DNA from: Chrysoperla carnea
Lineage: Eukaryota; Arthropoda; Insecta; Neuroptera; Chrysopidae
Length of the DNA stretch: 64,000 bases
Direction: 5' to 3'
Assembly: GCF_905475395.1 (NCBI RefSeq)
Contig: NC_058339.1
Span: forward strand, 45,951,172-46,015,171
The translations under genes were made by a program, and so were the position numbers. This document shows, piece by piece, positions 20,985 through 63,803 of the stretch. Position 1 is the stretch's first letter, and every line of letters begins with the position of its first letter. The notes below the pieces were generated by a model, which ran no database searches, had not been told where the DNA came from, and saw nothing but the letters and a program-made list of their open reading frames with translations.

Positions 20985-22399
20985 TCTATATCTCAAATTT
21001 ACATGATAATTTAATTAATAGTGTGTTATTTATAATAGAACTAAAGACACAGATTAAAATATTAAAAAAAAAACTCTTCAAAGTTGTTAGAATGTCAATA
21101 GATATCGTTTTATGAGTTTAGTGTTAACGACCACCGAAATAATTGAATGTCCCGTTTAGTAAAAGTAACATTTCAAAACAGACTGATTGCGCAAACTAAA
21201 ATAATGAATTATGTTTAAAATTAGTGTTCCAATTAGTAATGTACCGAATATCCGTATCCGGAGATCACGTTTTGCTGATCCGGCACATCAATAGTTTCAA
21301 TATTTTATTCTATATTTACTTGAAAAAAGTTATAAAAACGAAATGAAGCTTGGACAAAATTATTGAATTTTTTAGGATGGGGAAATATTTGCGTAAATGT
21401 AAAAAAAATTTGTGCACTAGGTATAAATATTTAAAACACATCTAACATTTAACTTGATTTTATAAGGATTGCCATCCCAAGCTGGATTGTTTTCTAGGCA
21501 TGCCATAACGGCACAATGCGTTGTTTTTACTCTGGAATAGCAGCACAGTAATCTAAGTGTTTGATTATGACAATTTAAATATTTTATGAAATTTTGTGTA
21601 GAATAATTACCTTTTGTTTCGGACAGTTTGTTAAAAAACGAATGTGATAAAATGAATTGTGTATCTTTATCCAACTTATTACTGTATTTCAGAAACAATA
21701 ATTAATCGTAAATGAAATGGAAAGGTCTATTACCAAGAAACAACGCCGCTTTAGATTGTTAATTGATAAATAAGAACGTATTTTATGATGTTCGAGCGTT
21801 AGAAAAGAAATTGAATTCGTGGCCATCTCTATTTCAAAATAGCAACTATCGCTTATACCGAAATGGTAGAAAGTCTACGATAATTTTTTGTCTTCTTGTA
21901 AATCTTAAATGATGTTCAAAATAGAGAGAAAAAGAAATCAATCATTGAATATTATAGATATAATTTTAAATTTAATTTGATTACTTTTATTATTAAATAT
22001 TTTAAATAATTTAGAAATTAATTTCAAAATCAAGTTAGAAGTAGTATTCTAAGTTAAAATTCATTTTTAAGTATACATATAATATAGATAATACTATTTT
22101 TATGGAATGTTAAGATATAAAGAATAATTATGTTCTTAGAACAAAATAACTCTATAGTAAAATTTATCACATTATTATTTATATTACTTAATTCTTAAAA
22201 TTGAGCATTATTAACTTTATCTCAAACGAAATGATGTTATTAACATCAATGTTAACAATAAAGATCATATTCATATTAAACATTCAGAAGTCATGTTGAT
22301 TGTTGCCCATGCTGCGATGGCAAGCAAATACTAGATTCTGATTGATTAACGCAATATAATACAGGCGTTTTATATTGCTGACATACAACCGGCATGTGT

Positions 22400-22442
22400 A
22401 TATGAAATACTATTATATATTTCATATATACATGGTATAAAA
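22400..22442 (-). repeat. Fragment of dispersed TATACCATGTATATATGAAATA repeat
   Basis: On the minus strand this reads TTATACCATGTATATATGAA followed by ATATATAA. The same opening occurs on the plus strand at 27212 at the start of a much longer element. The fragment is itself partly palindromic. Confidence 0.45.
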
Positions 22443-22636
22443 AGTTCTTACACACGTCCTAGAAAAACGTAAAAATTTATTATTGCCATTCAAAGTTGCA
22501 TTGATGAATTTTATCCAAGGTGGCTAATCTACTAATTTTATCGAAGTAGTCTTAAAGACGGTTAAATATTTGTTAACATTAATGTTAAATATTTTTAAAT
22601 CAAAATTGCACTCTGCATAAACACTTATAAATATTT

Positions 22637-22642
22637 TTTATT
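22637..22642 (-). terminator. Candidate ANKRD27 polyadenylation signal
   Basis: AATAAA on the minus strand, about 90 bases downstream of the ANKRD27 stop codon, a normal distance for a short insect 3' UTR. Confidence 0.5.
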
Positions 22643-22728
22643 TGCTCTTAAACTTAACGCATTAATATTATTTAAAGCTCTTAAATGAATTTAAAATAAG
22701 TACGAACAATCTTTAGAAACCAAACTTT

Positions 22729-25428
22729 TTAGACTTTTTTAACAGAATTTTTCAAATAATTTACTAAACTAATATAAATACGTTCTTCAGCTTCATCAAT
22801 CGGTGTAATTCCGTCAATATTTTTAAAAAATGGATTTGCACCAGCCGTTATTAAAATTTCAGCCAAACGTAAATCTCCAATATGACAAACATAATGTAAT
22901 GCTGTATTTCCTCGATTATCTTGTTGATTAATAGAACACAATTCAGAATTAACCAAAACTTCAGCTATTAATGGTCTTCTGTGCTGACAACATAAATGTA
23001 ATGGTGTAAATCCTTTGGATTTTGTAACCAAATTTGGACGAGCACCATGTTCTAAAAGTAATTTTGTAATTTCTAACCACCCATGCATGGCTGCTATATG
23101 TAATGGAGTCACGCCATCTGAATTGCAAACATTTATACATAAAATATCCGTTCGAGATAAAGTTGGATCGTTGCTTGTTGAAGGTGTCGAACATTTATCA
23201 CAAACACATAATGGATGACATTTGGAAGACTTTGATTTCTTATCAGTTTTATTAAGAGAAATATTTAAGTAATAACAAATTAAGTTAATATCACCAAAAG
23301 CTACGGCTCTAAGCAGACTATCAACTTTTTTAATTTGTTGCGTCGATTGTGGTCGAATTCCAATATTAGAATTTGATATTGTTAAATTTGTTGCATCATC
23401 AGCAAAATCTAATTGTGGATTTATATTACTCTTTTTATTCTCTGGTATTAATGGAATAATTACAGTGTTTTGTTTCGCTTTACGTTCATAAATTAATTTT
23501 GTTACATGTATACTATGCGCACAATCTAAAGGGGTTAATTTTCTTTTATTTTCAATATTTGCTCGTGCGCCATATTCTAATAAAATTTCAACAATTCCAA
23601 CATAGCCCCAACGTGAAGCATGATGTAAGGGTGTATCGCCGAAACTATTTACACAATTTATATTAAAATTCGTGGGACAGTGTTCAGAAAAGTAAAGCAT
23701 AGCTTTTACGCATCCTTCATGGCCATTATTACTAGCAAAATGTAATGGCGTGTTCTTATCATTGTCTCGGGAGTTAATATCTGCACGAGCATGTAATAAT
23801 AAGAGTAACGCATTTTGATGCCCACGCAAAGCAGCATAATGTAATGGTGTAGCTCCTGAATAATCGGTTGCTCTTACATTAGCACCCGATAGTAAGAGTA
23901 AATCAACAATTTTTGGTCGACCATGAAAACATGCTACATGTAATGCAGTGAGACCTCTGTCATCATACGAATGAATAGTTGGCATAGAATCAGACAAATT
24001 TTCTGTCAAGACTTTCTCACATTTATCGCATGAACATAACGGATGACATAGTTTTGATGTTTGAGCCTCTAATAAAACATTATTACAACGATTTGTTTTA
24101 TTATCTCGATCTAAAATTGATTTCACTTCATCATAGTTTGCAATTCGTATTTGCTCAAAAAAATACGATATCGAATATTCATTATCATTCGTTTTTGTAT
24201 CGTTACTAATAGGTGTCTCATGGATCATTTCAAAAGATTGCCCATCCACATCATCATCTAGCTGGCTTTCTGGAGAATATGGACCAAATAATAATCCTGA
24301 ACGAATATGTTCGATTGCAGCTTCCAAAGTTGTTATTAAAAAACTTGCTTCATCCGTATCATTTGAACTGTAACGAAATTGACTCAAAAATGTTAATTGT
24401 GCAAACCAGTTTGGCAATCCCGTTTTTATAATTAAAAAAACAATAATTGGAATTAATTCGTCGGCAGATAAGAGCGTTTTAAATTGATTAGTTGGCAAAT
24501 TAGTTTTTGTAATTGTAACAATAGTTTTCTTTAAACAACCAACTTTACCCAAAGTGGTACTATAACCAGGCATTTTAGCTAGTTCTTGTTTAGCACATGG
24601 TATAGTTTCATTAAGATCTGGCCGCACATCTAAATCTTTTAATTGTATGTCACTTAAATTCCGTACAAGTTTGTTGAATTTTGAATCCTCACTTGCTGTC
24701 CTCGCACAAATTGCTTCAAATAATCTTTTATAAATTCCATGTTGCATATACGTTTCAACAGCTAATTTAACGTTATCTAATAATAACTTATTTCTACTTG
24801 TTTTATCACGTAATCGTTTCTCGCGGAACGTAATTTGTAAACAATCTTTATACAATATATTAACTAAGTCTATTTGTGTTTGTAAACTAGCAAACTCTAA
24901 ATTATTATTAATATCATTTAAAAATATTTGTATTGTGCTATCAAGATTTTCCAAAATCTCCTTACCTAAATTTTCAGTCCAAAGTAAGTCAATACAATCA
25001 CGTAATGTGTTTACATTATATATATTTGTTTCGTTAACATTGTCTGATGTTTCAAGTGGGAATTCTAAACACCATACTTTATATTTCAAAAAATCTTCAG
25101 TATAAAATGTCTCTTCGAATATAATATGCGTACTAAAAGTAGATTCTGTATCTTCTTTGTCTATTGTCAACACACGATTTGACATACGTACACTTCGATT
25201 ATTTAAAGATCGAAAATGAGTTTCTGGTAGTTCATCATTTGGTATTAACACATGTGATAAAATATCTTCAGTAGTAATTGAATTCCGATGAAATGTTCCA
25301 CATCGTGGGACACAAATAATCCATCCTTCTTGAATTGCTCGATTTAATAAATCAGGATGTTCATTTTTTAATTCTTTGAATAACGGATTTTCTGATAAGT
25401 CTTCATCATAATTTAAATCCATAATCAC
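22729..25428 (-). CDS. ANKRD27 / VARP homolog, single exon, 899 residues
   Basis: The product is VARP-like, a VPS9-domain GEF for Rab21 and a retromer/VAMP7 partner on endosomes. The N-terminus (MDLNYDEDLSENPLF) and IIFEETFYTED resemble the vertebrate protein. The VPS9-like region spans about 230-385, with ADELIPIIVFLIIKTGLPNW at about 322-341 and TLEAAIEHI at about 367. Two zinc-fingertip motifs, CHPLCSCDKC (461-470) and CHPLCVCDKC (737-746), match the VPS29-binding cysteine motifs known in VARP. Each precedes an ankyrin block (about 490-640 and 768-890). The human protein has 1,050 residues, so the C-terminus is shorter. The frame is uninterrupted by introns, unlike its neighbours. The start could be Met1 or Met3; Met3 fits the vertebrate N-terminus better. 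COA8 lies head-to-head 1.1 kb away. Confidence 0.93.
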   Translation of the reverse strand: MIMDLNYDEDLSENPLFKELKNEHPDLLNRAIQEGWIICVPRCGTFHRNSITTEDILSHVLIPNDELPETHFRSLNNRSVRMSNRVLTIDKEDTESTFSTHIIFEETFYTEDFLKYKVWCLEFPLETSDNVNETNIYNVNTLRDCIDLLWTENLGKEILENLDSTIQIFLNDINNNLEFASLQTQIDLVNILYKDCLQITFREKRLRDKTSRNKLLLDNVKLAVETYMQHGIYKRLFEAICARTASEDSKFNKLVRNLSDIQLKDLDVRPDLNETIPCAKQELAKMPGYSTTLGKVGCLKKTIVTITKTNLPTNQFKTLLSADELIPIIVFLIIKTGLPNWFAQLTFLSQFRYSSNDTDEASFLITTLEAAIEHIRSGLLFGPYSPESQLDDDVDGQSFEMIHETPISNDTKTNDNEYSISYFFEQIRIANYDEVKSILDRDNKTNRCNNVLLEAQTSKLCHPLCSCDKCEKVLTENLSDSMPTIHSYDDRGLTALHVACFHGRPKIVDLLLLSGANVRATDYSGATPLHYAALRGHQNALLLLLHARADINSRDNDKNTPLHFASNNGHEGCVKAMLYFSEHCPTNFNINCVNSFGDTPLHHASRWGYVGIVEILLEYGARANIENKRKLTPLDCAHSIHVTKLIYERKAKQNTVIIPLIPENKKSNINPQLDFADDATNLTISNSNIGIRPQSTQQIKKVDSLLRAVAFGDINLICYYLNISLNKTDKKSKSSKCHPLCVCDKCSTPSTSNDPTLSRTDILCINVCNSDGVTPLHIAAMHGWLEITKLLLEHGARPNLVTKSKGFTPLHLCCQHRRPLIAEVLVNSELCSINQQDNRGNTALHYVCHIGDLRLAEILITAGANPFFKNIDGITPIDEAEERIYISLVNYLKNSVKKV

Positions 25429-26565
25429 TCACTTAAGTCATAGTTTTAAAATTACATAAGTGGTATCATTTATGTTAATTAACACACCTTGCTTGCCTAT
25501 AAATTACTGTAAACAGCAGTGATTTGTGCTTCCTTGTTGTTTTGCATTTTAAAACAAATTAACATAATAACATGTCAATTATTTATCAAATAGTTCTAAA
25601 AGTCATCGCTAGAGTTCAGTAAAAAAATTTATTACGTTTTAAGGTCAATTCAAATGTACGTTCAGGGCTCAGCTACTTTGAGATGTCACAAGCCGTAAAA
25701 CTCGAACGTAGGGTGACGTTAAACCAAATAGATGCCATGTTTGCAACTAACATGATGTTACTCTCGCTCTGCTTCAATGACCCAAAGCGTGTATTTTCCG
25801 CATTAAAAATATTCCTGCAAAACTTTGTTTTTAATTGATGCGGAAAATACACGCGCTAGATCATGGAAAGTGAGCGAACGCCATGTTAGTCGCAATCTAT
25901 GATACTAGTGTAAGCAAAAACGTATTCTATTTGTTTGACAAGCTTTTTACGTCGATTGACGTTTCAGTGTAGCAGAAAGCTCGTTTTTTATGTATGTTGG
26001 TCATGATTCGCCTACATCTTACGTTCTAATTTATTTGTGATGGCCTTATGGCTTTGACACATAAAAAGAGTAATCAAATTAGCGAATCATATGTCTTCTA
26101 TCTTAAGTCGTTTTGACAGCAGAGAAGGCAAAATACTTGACTTTTAAATTTTGATTAGCTTATTTGCTTACGTTTTACGTTTTTGATGTGTGATAGCCTT
26201 TAGACGCACAGTCGACTTTTTACATAACATTACTAGATCATGACGGAACTCACAATGAAGGAGTTAATCTAGAAGCGGGATATTTAAATATATTAAAAAT
26301 AAAAAATTTATATTTTTATTTATTTTGTGTTGTTGAAATGTCTTTAGTTGATTTTGAATTTTTGCTTAAAAAACACATAATTTATTAGTTATAATAAAAT
26401 CTCACATCACTTGATAGTGATATTAATTCTAACATTTCTAACCAAAAATACTAAGTAACTTGCGAACTTATGTCACAAAAACTAATCTAATCCACCGAAT
26501 TTTTATTCGTTTTTACATGTTTGTCAGTTAACTAAATATAATTTTTAGCTATCAACGTTAATGAA
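25429..26565. promoter_or_regulatory. Divergent intergenic region between ANKRD27 and COA8
   Basis: About 1.1 kb separates two start codons pointing away from each other, so the promoters of both genes should lie here. Its centre is occupied by a large imperfect inverted repeat (25726-25945). TCAGTT, an arthropod-type initiator, occurs at 26524-26529, 37 bases upstream of the COA8 start codon. No convincing TATA box was found for either gene. Confidence 0.5.
25726..25945. repeat. Large imperfect foldback in the divergent promoter region
   Basis: The central arms share the exact core GCGTGTATTTTCCGCAT in inverted orientation (about 25786-25804 and 25840-25858). Outward, the similarity continues through TTGC(A/G)ACTAACATG on both sides, and probably to CAAATAGA(T/A). 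Each arm is about 80-100 bp with indels. A degraded MITE is the simplest explanation. There is no coding capacity. Confidence 0.6.
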
Positions 26566-27191
26566 ATGTTAACCAGACTGTTTAAAAGAACATTTTCATC
26601 AAAGTTGCAATCTGAGGTAATTAAATATGAGATAATTTTAATTAGTATTTATAGATATTGTCACTCACAATCACAATTTTATTATTTTAGTTTATTAACA
26701 AAGATTCGATTGAATTGAAAATTAAGACACTAGAGAAATCAGGGAAGGATATAATTGGTCCACCAGATCCAGTTTCAAATCTTCGCCCAATTATACGCCA
26801 TGAAACTCCTAATGAGACATTGCTAGAAGCTAGACTTCGACAGAAACAAAACGAAACTCAGGAGTGGAATCACCAATTTTGGACCAAACATAATAATAAA
26901 TTTTTTAAGGTTTGTAAAATATATGACTCAGATTGAAGTTGTAAATTCAAATTTAATTTTTTATTTTTCGATTAATAGGAAAGAAAAGAATACATCAGTT
27001 TATATACAAATGGAGATGATAAATCAAAATTAACAGCTGATGAAATGAGCCTTTTTTATAAATCATTTTTGGATAAAAACTGGCGAACACATTTTGACTA
27101 TAATTTACAATGGTATAAAAGAAATTTTAGTATTTTATTATTATCTTTTCGTGTTAACTTTCACAAATTACTTCGAAGGAATAAATCTTAG
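26566..27191 (+). CDS. COA8 / APOPT1, cytochrome c oxidase assembly factor 8
   Basis: Exons 26566-26616, 26691-26909 and 26979-27191 encode 160 residues. Exon 1 gives a basic, mitochondrial-presequence-like start (MLTRLFKRTFSSKLQSE). Exon 2 carries the family signature IIGPPDPVSNLRPI and the block RLRQKQNETQEWNHQFW. Exon 3 has LTADEMSLFYKSFLDKNW and the conserved NLQWYKRNF. In mammals this mitochondrial inner-membrane/matrix protein protects complex IV assembly during oxidative stress. The start at 26566 was chosen over the ATG at 26561, whose frame stops at once. Splice sites are GT-AG with phase 0 joints. The size is that expected of the family. Confidence 0.93.
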
Positions 27192-27211
27192 TTAAATATT
27201 AAATTTATTAT

Positions 27212-27600
27212 TATACCATGTATATATGAAATATATATAGTATATTAAGTTTAGTCCCAAGTTTGTAACGCTTAAAAATATTGAAGCAACGAAAAAAATT
27301 TTGGTATATGTGTTCATAGAATCACGTAATTAGTCCATTTCCGGTTGTCTGTCCGTCTGCTGGTCTGTCCGTCTGTCTGCCAACACGTTAACTCAAAAAC
27401 GAAGAGATATCAAGATGAAATTTTTATAGCGTACTCAGGACGTAAAAAGTGAGGTCGAGTTCGTAAATGAGAAATATAGTTTAATTTGGTCTTGGGTCCG
27501 TAGGACCCATCTTGTAAACCGTTAGAAATAGAACAAAAGTTTAAAAAAAATAAACAACTTTTGTTCAAAACATATTTTTGTTAACATCACTGTTTACCCA
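27212..27600 (+). repeat. Dispersed interspersed repeat 3' of COA8
   Basis: The sequence opens with TATACCATGTATATATGAAA, continues through a pyrimidine-rich CTGTCCGTCTG repeat zone at about 27345-27380, and then GGTCTTGGGTCCGTAGGACC (an imperfect palindrome at about 27488-27508). It has no coding capacity. The opening recurs inverted at 22400-22442, which supports a multicopy family. The class is unknown; a Helitron or SINE-like element is possible. Confidence 0.5.
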
Positions 27601-29043
27601 CGAGGGTACTAATTAGGTGAAAATTTTATTGTATGAATTAATATGGGAATATCAGTTATGTGTGTGTGGCTATTTAAAATTGCATATCTTTTTTTATTTA
27701 CGTGACGTCAAAAAACAAACGATTGCGTGATCAACACATGGTATTTAAACAATTGTTTAGAATTATAATTTTACTATAGCAGATCATTAAGTTCTAAATT
27801 TAAAAAATTGGCAATGCTACCTTCTAGAGCTGTAACAAACCGTATGTACCGAATACTAAGTAACGGGTACGCTATGTAGTACCAAGTACTAAACGTTCCT
27901 CACGAATTTATCTCGATAATCGAATTTTTTGTTACCCAAATTTTTTATTTAGAATATATACACCAATTGTTGAACTATGACTGAAACCAATTGAAATTTT
28001 ATTAGGTAATATGTATCACAAGTAATCAGTAACGTAACGATACGATTGTAACGGCTACTGATTATTTTAGTAACGAATACAAACGAGTACTTAATTTCTC
28101 GTTACTTTTACATCACTAATGTTTACGAAGGGCGCTCAGGCAAAGTAGTATAGTTGAGTGTTTTTTCGTATTCTGACTAAAAGAGTGCTTTTTAAAAATC
28201 ACGTAGGTGAATGTTATGAGTATCGTAATGCGAGCTTGTTTAGATGAGAAAAAGAATCTTCTTCATCTAGAGCGACGAAATTTAACGATGAACTCTTATA
28301 GAACTCGACAAGATAATATGAGATAAATGCATAATAATTTGTCTATATCTCGACCTGATTCGATGCCAGACTTCGTTGGGCACGTATTTAAAAATTCGAG
28401 CTTGTATGTTAATTAGAAGAGGAAAGAAATGTTATTAAAGCTTTTTGGGAATTTAGTCTAATTTTGAAATTAAATCTGTCGTGCATCTGTTATTTGAGAT
28501 ACCAACAACAATGCTTATTGTTTCTCATCAATTCGGAATTTGGTCAAATAATATATTAGTATTTCGTTTGGTCGTCAAACTGAGCTTTTAAATTCGATGG
28601 GATCTAGCAAACTCAGTGAAATTTTCAATTTTAATTTTGTGATTAAAAGTGCTTTTTTTATATTAAAATAGCGTAAGTATGTAAAATATTATACAATATG
28701 ATGTGTAAGTATGTGATTTACTTAATTTTGCTAACTTCTTAAATGAATTTTTACATGAAAATTCAATTATCTCCGAAATTAAATACTTTAATTTGTTGCA
28801 ATTATTTGGAAGATTTTCGAATGATATCACGAAAATTTTTTGTAATATTCAATATTATTTTGATAAAGATATTAAAAATTTAAAATAAAGGGCATCATCG
28901 TCTCGTGCATAGTTAAATTATTAATAATTTGTCGACAAATAGCAACTTCGACATTTTTGAACTTTAAGAATAGGATTTAACGTCAAACTAATAAAAAGTA
29001 AATATCCAAAATAATTAACAGTACTTATAAGTAAATCTTAAAA

Positions 29044-29053
29044 TTTATTTATT
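29044..29053 (-). terminator. Hemocytin polyadenylation signals (two overlapping AATAAA)
   Basis: The minus strand reads AATAAATAAA about 110 bases beyond the hemocytin stop codon, giving two overlapping canonical hexamers at the expected distance. Confidence 0.6.
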
Positions 29054-29163
29054 TCTCATCTATACATTCTATCTCATTAAAAAAAATACGAATTAACAAA
29101 TTAAAAAAATTATAAATTATTTAAATATAAATTTTTCGTGCAAATATTTTCATAATGTTAAAA

Positions 29164-61597
<32,434 letters not shown>

Positions 61598-61648
61598 TGT
61601 TACGCATGGATTATTACCATGCACAACAATTTGAAAAACTTTTCTGGA

Positions 61649-61686
61649 GACTGAAACTTTTTTAGAAAAGTGCAAGAGTATTTATA
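61649..61686 (-). promoter_or_regulatory. Hemocytin core promoter: TATA box and initiator
   Basis: The minus strand shows TATAAATA at 61686-61679 and TCAGTC at 61654-61649. The initiator adenine is 34 bases downstream of the first TATA base, which is canonical arthropod spacing. The predicted start near 61652 gives a 55-base 5' UTR and supports the chosen Met at 61597. Confidence 0.65.
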
Positions 61687-62377
61687 AAATTATTTTATCA
61701 ATCCGCGGAGGTTTTTTTTTTTATTTAATTATGAGAGAAGGGGTCAAATCATGCATACTTTTAATGAGAAACAAATAAAACTCGTAGGTGGTTTGCTTGC
61801 GATTATATACCAACAAATTGAGAAAATTATTAGATAGGTCAAATAAATATTTTCACAACAAAAAATATATTTTTTGGTACATTGCTTATAAAACCAAGGC
61901 TAGTTTAAAAAGTAGAGTCGAAAAGATATCTGCATGGTTTTCCCCTTTTGTTAAGGATGTTGATAAAATAAATTTATGCTAATACTGTCTGGGAAAAGTA
62001 GTATACGCGAATAAAACAAACAAATATTTTTTTATTCACAAAAAAATTTCTATTTTATAACTTTTTAAAATCAAATCCATTCATACACCAAAAAACTATA
62101 TAATATTAACAATTATGGATAGTTTGTTAAAAGAATTAAAATCACACAAATGGAAGTGGATTATTTAAAATTTCCATACAGCTATTTCTCCGCTAAAAAT
62201 GAACGAATCTAAATGACTTTCAACTTATTTGAAAGCTTATACTTTTAAGCTTCTGATTCATGTCTAAACTAGAAAATACAAACTTTAAAATTAGTTTAGA
62301 GTTATTTTGTTACTAAACTAACTACATATAAAGATCTGTGTAGACCACAAGTGTAGCCATAAACGCCAAAAAAGCGG

Positions 62378-62720
62378 CCAAAATTCGAAAATTTATGTAA
62401 TTCATTCCCAAATTGATTTGCAAGAATTTACGGAAATTTACCCCCTTCACTCCTTATCGACCACTCCCTGTGGTAAAATATCATGTATTATTTATTATAA
62501 TCGAGTTACATAACGTTTTCGAGGGTTTTATATCAAGTATACGGAAATTTACCTCCCCTCAACCACCCCTGCACCAAAATTCAAAAATTTAAGTAATTAA
62601 CTTCAAAATTCAATCGCAGGGGGGGATCCAATTTGGGATCGCTGATTTCAAATCTTATGACAAATTTACGAAAATTTATTCCCTTCACCTCTTATCGACC
62701 ACCTTCTGGAAGGATGCAGT
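62378..62720 (+). repeat. Diverged satellite-like tandem repeat
   Basis: The motif ACGGAAATTTACCCCCTTCA followed by CTTATCGACCACTCC recurs in altered form at about 62430, 62540 and 62668. The motif CCAAAATTC(G/A)AAAATTTA(T/A)GTAATT occurs at about 62378 and 62575. Spacing is about 110-125 bases, with strong divergence between units. Confidence 0.5.
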
Positions 62721-63545
62721 GTACTTTATGTCCAGCCGGGACAACCTGTTATATAAGACAAATCTCGGCAACTGGCCTTTTTTTTGGATACACATTAAAA
62801 CTTACTGATTTGATAATATGCTCTTCTCTTTTAATTAAAAATTTGCTTATAAAAGAAACGTAAAACTAACTGAATAAATAAATCTCTTTGGTCATTTGAT
62901 CCATTGGCACAGCATTAGTACGAACAAAATCTTAATCTTAATTTTTAAATATATTTTTAATCAATATTTTAATCACGATTTTTGTCAAACGATAGCCGAT
63001 ATGAAAATAATACCCGAGATTTTTTTAAGTAAATTTATTGGTGTTTTTTTCTCCTCTAATTAAATTTTTGGAGTAAAACACCTGTTTGGGGTGTGGAGCC
63101 ACCTCTCAATTAGACGGACTTTTTAGGTTTTTTTTGAAGTGGGTTTATTTAAGAAAAATTATACATGTTTTATAATTAAAAATTTATTGATATGAAATTT
63201 TATTTTACAAAATAGAAAACATGACTAAATTTATCACAGAATACAAACAACATTCTTGTTATCAATTTAACTTATCCAATTAAATTTTTTAACGTTAAGT
63301 CTGCTGCGGTTAATTATATGCGCTGGTATCGGTGAAATACAATTTGTGTCGAAAAGATTCTTGCCAATCCATAATAGTCATATTATTGAAAATAATATGA
63401 ACGAAATTGATAAATTTTTTGTCTACTCGCATCCAATACAAAAAGTTTTTGTAGTCTTGAGAGCTTTAAAAGGTCATATTCATATGGTAAAAATCTAATA
63501 AATAAGCCTTTTAACATTACATTACAATATCGACATTCACAGTTT

Positions 63546-63551
63546 TTTATT
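63546..63551 (-). terminator. Candidate polyadenylation signal of the right-edge gene
   Basis: AATAAA on the minus strand, about 97 bases downstream of the stop codon at 63648-63650. Confidence 0.4.
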
Positions 63552-63647
63552 TTGATTTCGCACAAAATCGGAGAAAAATACCATTAAATAAATACATTTA
63601 CTATAGACCGTTTAACCCGTATCACTAGAATTCCAATATAGATCGCA

Positions 63648-63803
63648 CTATTTTAGTTCTGTTTCAAGTTTTGTTTGTTCTTTCCTTATACGTTCATTAA
63701 ATTCATCAGGATCAGAAACTTCTGATTTCCATATCTCGAAGTAGCGTTCAGCTGATATATTGTAATTTGTAATACCCTTCTCCTTTAAGAAATTTTTCCA
63801 CAC
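63648..63803 (-). CDS. 3'-terminal exon of an unidentified gene (partial)
   Basis: An acceptor (TTATAG) at 63804-63809 is followed by a 51-codon open frame to TAG, rich in charged residues and predicted helical: VWKNFLKEKGITNYNIS, then AERYFEIWKSEVSDPDEF and a Lys/Glu-rich tail ending ETELK. The coding look, splice acceptor and downstream AATAAA support a real last exon. I do not recognise the family; a small mitochondrial or coiled-coil protein would fit the composition. The preceding exon is not visible before the window ends. The reading frame assumes a phase 0 join. Confidence 0.5.
   Translation of the reverse strand: MWKNFLKEKGITNYNISAERYFEIWKSEVSDPDEFNERIRKEQTKLETELK

Larger units (their letters stand above)
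15170..22728. other. Gene-free interval between IRE1 and ANKRD27
   Basis: About 7.5 kb with no frame that I can relate to a protein family; the short frames present are AT-rich chance openings. It contains several inverted-repeat elements listed separately (19478-19822, 19823-20057, 20924-20984), an (ATA)n tract at about 20490-20515, poly-T near 17980-17998, and a fragment of a dispersed repeat at 22400-22442. A less AT-rich patch at 17440-17660 is unexplained. Confidence 0.55.
27192..29163. other. Convergent intergenic region between COA8 and hemocytin
   Basis: No gene is recognised. The left third is a dispersed repeat (27212-27600). A candidate COA8 polyadenylation signal (AATAAA, 27549-27554) lies inside it. 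The remainder is AT-rich with no identified structure. The hemocytin polyadenylation signals lie at its right end. Confidence 0.5.
61598..63647. other. Intergenic region upstream of hemocytin
   Basis: Apart from the hemocytin core promoter it holds no recognisable gene. A diverged tandem array lies at 62378-62720. A candidate polyadenylation signal for the gene to the right is at 63546-63551. Confidence 0.55.

Noticed and set aside
21417-21698. 93-codon minus-strand frame with several Cys residues
   Set aside because: Considered as a TE or exon remnant, but no family pattern, no splice partners and no conserved spacing could be found.
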